Assembly: GCA_050698355.1 (NCBI GenBank)
Contig: JBOHBN010000426.1
Span: 1-24,028, forward strand
From: JBOHBN01 sp050698355
GTDB taxonomy: Bacteria; Actinomycetota; Actinomycetes; Streptosporangiales; WHST01
DNA length: 24,028 nt
Direction: 5' to 3'
Shown: positions 22,257 to 24,028 of the stretch, piece by piece
Position numbering within the stretch: position 1 is the stretch's first letter
Layout of the letters: every line of letters begins with the position of its first letter
Position numbers and translations under genes: made by a program
The notes under the pieces: model-generated
What the model was told of the DNA's origin: nothing
The model's database searches: none
Seen by the model: only the letters and a program-made list of their open reading frames with translations

Positions 22257-23471
22257 TCAGCGCCAGAGGCGCTGGGTGGCGAGCTCGGCGCCCTTGGCGA
22301 GCGCGTCGAGCTTCGCCCAGGCGATCTGCGGGTGCACCCGGCCGCCGAGCCCGCAGTCGGTCGAGCCGATCACGTTCTCGCGGCCGACGCCCTTGGCGTA
22401 GCGAACGATCCGGTCGGCGACGACCTCCGGGTGTTCCACCACGTTGGTCGCGTGGCTCACCACGCCCGGCAGTATGACCTTGCCCTCCGGCAGCCGCACG
22501 TCCTGCCAGACGCGCCACTCGTGCTCGTGTCGTACGTTGCCCGCCTCGAACGAGTACGCGCCCGCGTTGACCGCGAGCATGACGTCGACGATGTCGCGCA
22601 TCGCGACATCGGTGACGTGCGGGCCGTGCCAGCTCCCCCAGCACAGGTGGAACCTGATCCGGTCCTGCGGCAGGCCGCGGATCGCGTGGTTCAGCGCCTC
22701 GACGCGCACCATGGTGAACTTCTTGTAGTCCTCCACGCTGGGCGCCGGGTTGATCTGGTCCCAGTTCTCCGCGATAGCAGGGTCGTCAAGCTGGAGGATC
22801 AGTCCGGCATCGACGATGGCCTTGTACTCCTCGCGCATTGCGTCCGCGCAGGCGTACAGGAACTCCTCCTCGGTGGCGTAGTACTCATTCGCGAACCGCG
22901 CGCAGCTGCCCGGGGCGACCGCGTTGAGGAAACCCTCCTCGACGCCCGCACTGTCCAGTGCCGCCTTGAGGTTCGCGATGTCTTGCTGAACCGCGTCCTG
23001 GCCGATGTACGTGACCGGCCCGCGACACACCGGAAAGCTACGAGCCGACCCGCCCACCGTGACGCCCGCCTCAGGGTCGGAGTACGCCTCGGCGAACTCC
23101 TGCCGGTCCCTGCGGTCGGCGAAGCTGCTCAGCACGACCCGGCCCGGCTCGGAACGGTGCGCCGCCATCTCCCACAGGTCCGGGCCGGCGAGCTCGAGCC
23201 CGCCGATGCGCGGGAAGACGTAGCCCCACCAAGCGCCGTAGTCGACCTTGTCGCCCATCTCGTGCCCGTACTCACCGTCGTTCGGCACGTCGATGCCGAT
23301 GTCGCGCTGCCGGCGGGCGAGGTCTGCGACCGCCTCGCGCAGCCGTGCCTTGAACGCCTGCTCATCGACGCCTTGCCCACTGAGGCGCTTGCGGTTCAGC
23401 TCGATCAGGTCATCGGGACGCGGCAGGCTGCCGACGTGACTCGTCAGGATGCGGTCCGAGCTGTTCCTCAT
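22257..23471 (-). CDS. MetE C-terminal-like protein (cobalamin-independent methionine synthase family)
   Basis: 404 aa, a single barrel like the catalytic half of MetE and like the coenzyme M methyltransferase/epoxyalkane transferase group; full MetE is about 750 aa. Zinc-type ligands are visible: His275 and Cys277 in FHLCWGSWHG, and Cys373 in GSTDCGLGG. The start HVGSLPRPDDL is typical. It probably uses a zinc-bound thiol as acceptor in a methyl or alkyl transfer, but without the MetE N-terminal half the substrate is uncertain. An ATG six codons upstream is in frame, but GAGGAG seven bases before 23471 favours this start. It ends next to repeat copy 3 and is divergent from the PPOX gene; the 142-base gap between them shows no clear promoter. 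Confidence 0.88.
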   Translation of the reverse strand: MRNSSDRILTSHVGSLPRPDDLIELNRKRLSGQGVDEQAFKARLREAVADLARRQRDIGIDVPNDGEYGHEMGDKVDYGAWWGYVFPRIGGLELAGPDLWEMAAHRSEPGRVVLSSFADRRDRQEFAEAYSDPEAGVTVGGSARSFPVCRGPVTYIGQDAVQQDIANLKAALDSAGVEEGFLNAVAPGSCARFANEYYATEEEFLYACADAMREEYKAIVDAGLILQLDDPAIAENWDQINPAPSVEDYKKFTMVRVEALNHAIRGLPQDRIRFHLCWGSWHGPHVTDVAMRDIVDVMLAVNAGAYSFEAGNVRHEHEWRVWQDVRLPEGKVILPGVVSHATNVVEHPEVVADRIVRYAKGVGRENVIGSTDCGLGGRVHPQIAWAKLDALAKGAELATQRLWR

Positions 23472-23613
23472 GGCGCTGCTCCTCACATACGGCTCCGGGA
23501 CCTTTCAGGCTATCGGTAACGACATGCGCGCGATCACGCTTCGTCACGTGTGCAACCGCGCATCGCGGGGAACGTCACTTGCAAAGACGTGTCACGCCAA
23601 CGAAGGGCCAGCG

Positions 23614-24009
23614 ATGTCGGACGTCATCCCGAGCAAGCACGAGTCGATACTCACCAAGAAGTGCTTCGGTCACGTCGCCACGATCGGACCGGACGGCGAG
23701 CCGCAGTCCAGCCCGGTATGGGTCGACTACGACGGGACGAACCTGCGGATCAGCCAAAACGAGCAACGGCAAAAGCTGCACAACCTGCGCAGGAATCCCG
23801 AGATCTCCATCTCCGCGATCGATCCGGACGACCCGTACCACTATGTCGAGATCCGCGGGAAGGTCGCCGATATCCAGCCGGACGAGGGGTACGCGTTCAT
23901 CAACGCGCTGGCCAACAAGTACCTCGGCCAGGACTACCCGTACCTCCAGCCGGGCGAGGAGCGCGTGATCGTGTCGATCCGCCCCACCCACACCACCTCG
24001 CAGGGCTGA
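23614..24009 (+). CDS. PPOX-class (pyridoxamine 5'-phosphate oxidase-like) F420-type flavin/deazaflavin protein
   Basis: 131 aa, the usual size for the small split-barrel proteins that bind F420 or FMN. Motifs: HVATIGPDGEPQSSPVWVDYDG, LRISQNEQRQKLHNLRRNPEISISA and HYVEIRGKVADI. Actinobacterial members mostly bind coenzyme F420 and reduce diverse compounds. The ATG at 23614 follows GAAGGG; the longer open frame from 23449 crosses the promoter region of the divergent gene and is not conserved-looking. The stop codon lies in a terminator hairpin. Confidence 0.88.
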   Translation: MSDVIPSKHESILTKKCFGHVATIGPDGEPQSSPVWVDYDGTNLRISQNEQRQKLHNLRRNPEISISAIDPDDPYHYVEIRGKVADIQPDEGYAFINALANKYLGQDYPYLQPGEERVIVSIRPTHTTSQG

Positions 24010-24028
24010 GCTGTCAGTAGCTCAGCCC
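24003..24028 (+). terminator. Terminator hairpin containing the PPOX stop codon
   Basis: Arms gggctgagct (24003-24012) and agctcagccc (24019-24028), perfect over 10 bp with a 6-base loop. The TGA stop (24007-24009) lies in the left arm. The window ends at the last base of the stem, so any T run cannot be seen. Confidence 0.7.

Overview
The window is a stretch of high-GC DNA (well over 65% by eye) with dense, short-spaced genes, many GTG/TTG starts and families typical of soil Actinomycetota: Ku with a C-terminal SAP-like tail, stand-alone LigD domains, UdgX, DUF2188, a PPOX protein of the F420-type family and actinobacterial hypothetical proteins. I cannot name the genus. No rRNA, tRNA, CRISPR array, transposase or phage gene was seen, and no stretch over 300 bases lacks a gene.

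Layout. 1-2119: prolyl oligopeptidase (-). 2222-3970: DUF1264 protein, shortened hemerythrin-like protein, 90-aa unknown and a short DUF2188-like protein (+). 4046-5839: PoxB-like TPP enzyme (-), divergent from ku (6001-7008, +) and a 64-aa Cys-rich protein. 7288-9498 (-): Fpg/Nei glycosylase, DUF2188 protein, enolase-superfamily enzyme. 9573-11014 (+): MHS transporter broken by one missing G. 11038-14173 (-): overlapping operon of LigD phosphoesterase, ATP-dependent ligase, LigD polymerase and UdgX. 14328-19675 (+): 70-aa protein, three-subunit molybdenum hydroxylase (PaoABC-like), CDF metal transporter and a membrane protein. 19778-21090 (-): decayed locus where the start of a LacI regulator is joined to a headless, frameshifted FAD oxidoreductase. 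21218-22186 (+): second LigD-type polymerase without an ordinary start codon. 22257-23471 (-): MetE-like protein. 23614-24009 (+): PPOX protein.

How it may work together. Much of the window suits maintenance of non-growing or stressed cells: end joining (Ku, phosphoesterase, ligase, two polymerases), base-excision or uracil-sensing proteins (Fpg/Nei, UdgX) and several small stress-type proteins. The strongest pattern beyond the genes is a recurrent promoter-like element, GTGTG then 15-16 bases then GGGTAC (or a close variant). It lies upstream of the hemerythrin-like gene, the DUF2188 gene, the Fpg/Nei gene, the LigD/UdgX operon and (as GGGTAG) the membrane-protein gene. A related GGTTA-N14-GGGTAT precedes the 70-aa gene and molybdenum hydroxylase operon. 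This resembles the SigB/SigF class of general-stress promoters and suggests one stress regulon covering DNA repair and the neighbouring genes.

A second pattern is a roughly 50-bp palindromic repeat (arms gtgatcatgaa / ttcatgatcac) found three times, each at a gene 3' end. Two copies lie between convergent genes and two contain the stop codon of the adjacent gene. Decay is also evident: the transporter frameshift, the LacI/FAD-oxidoreductase deletion fusion, a hemerythrin lacking its middle, and the missing start codon of the second polymerase.
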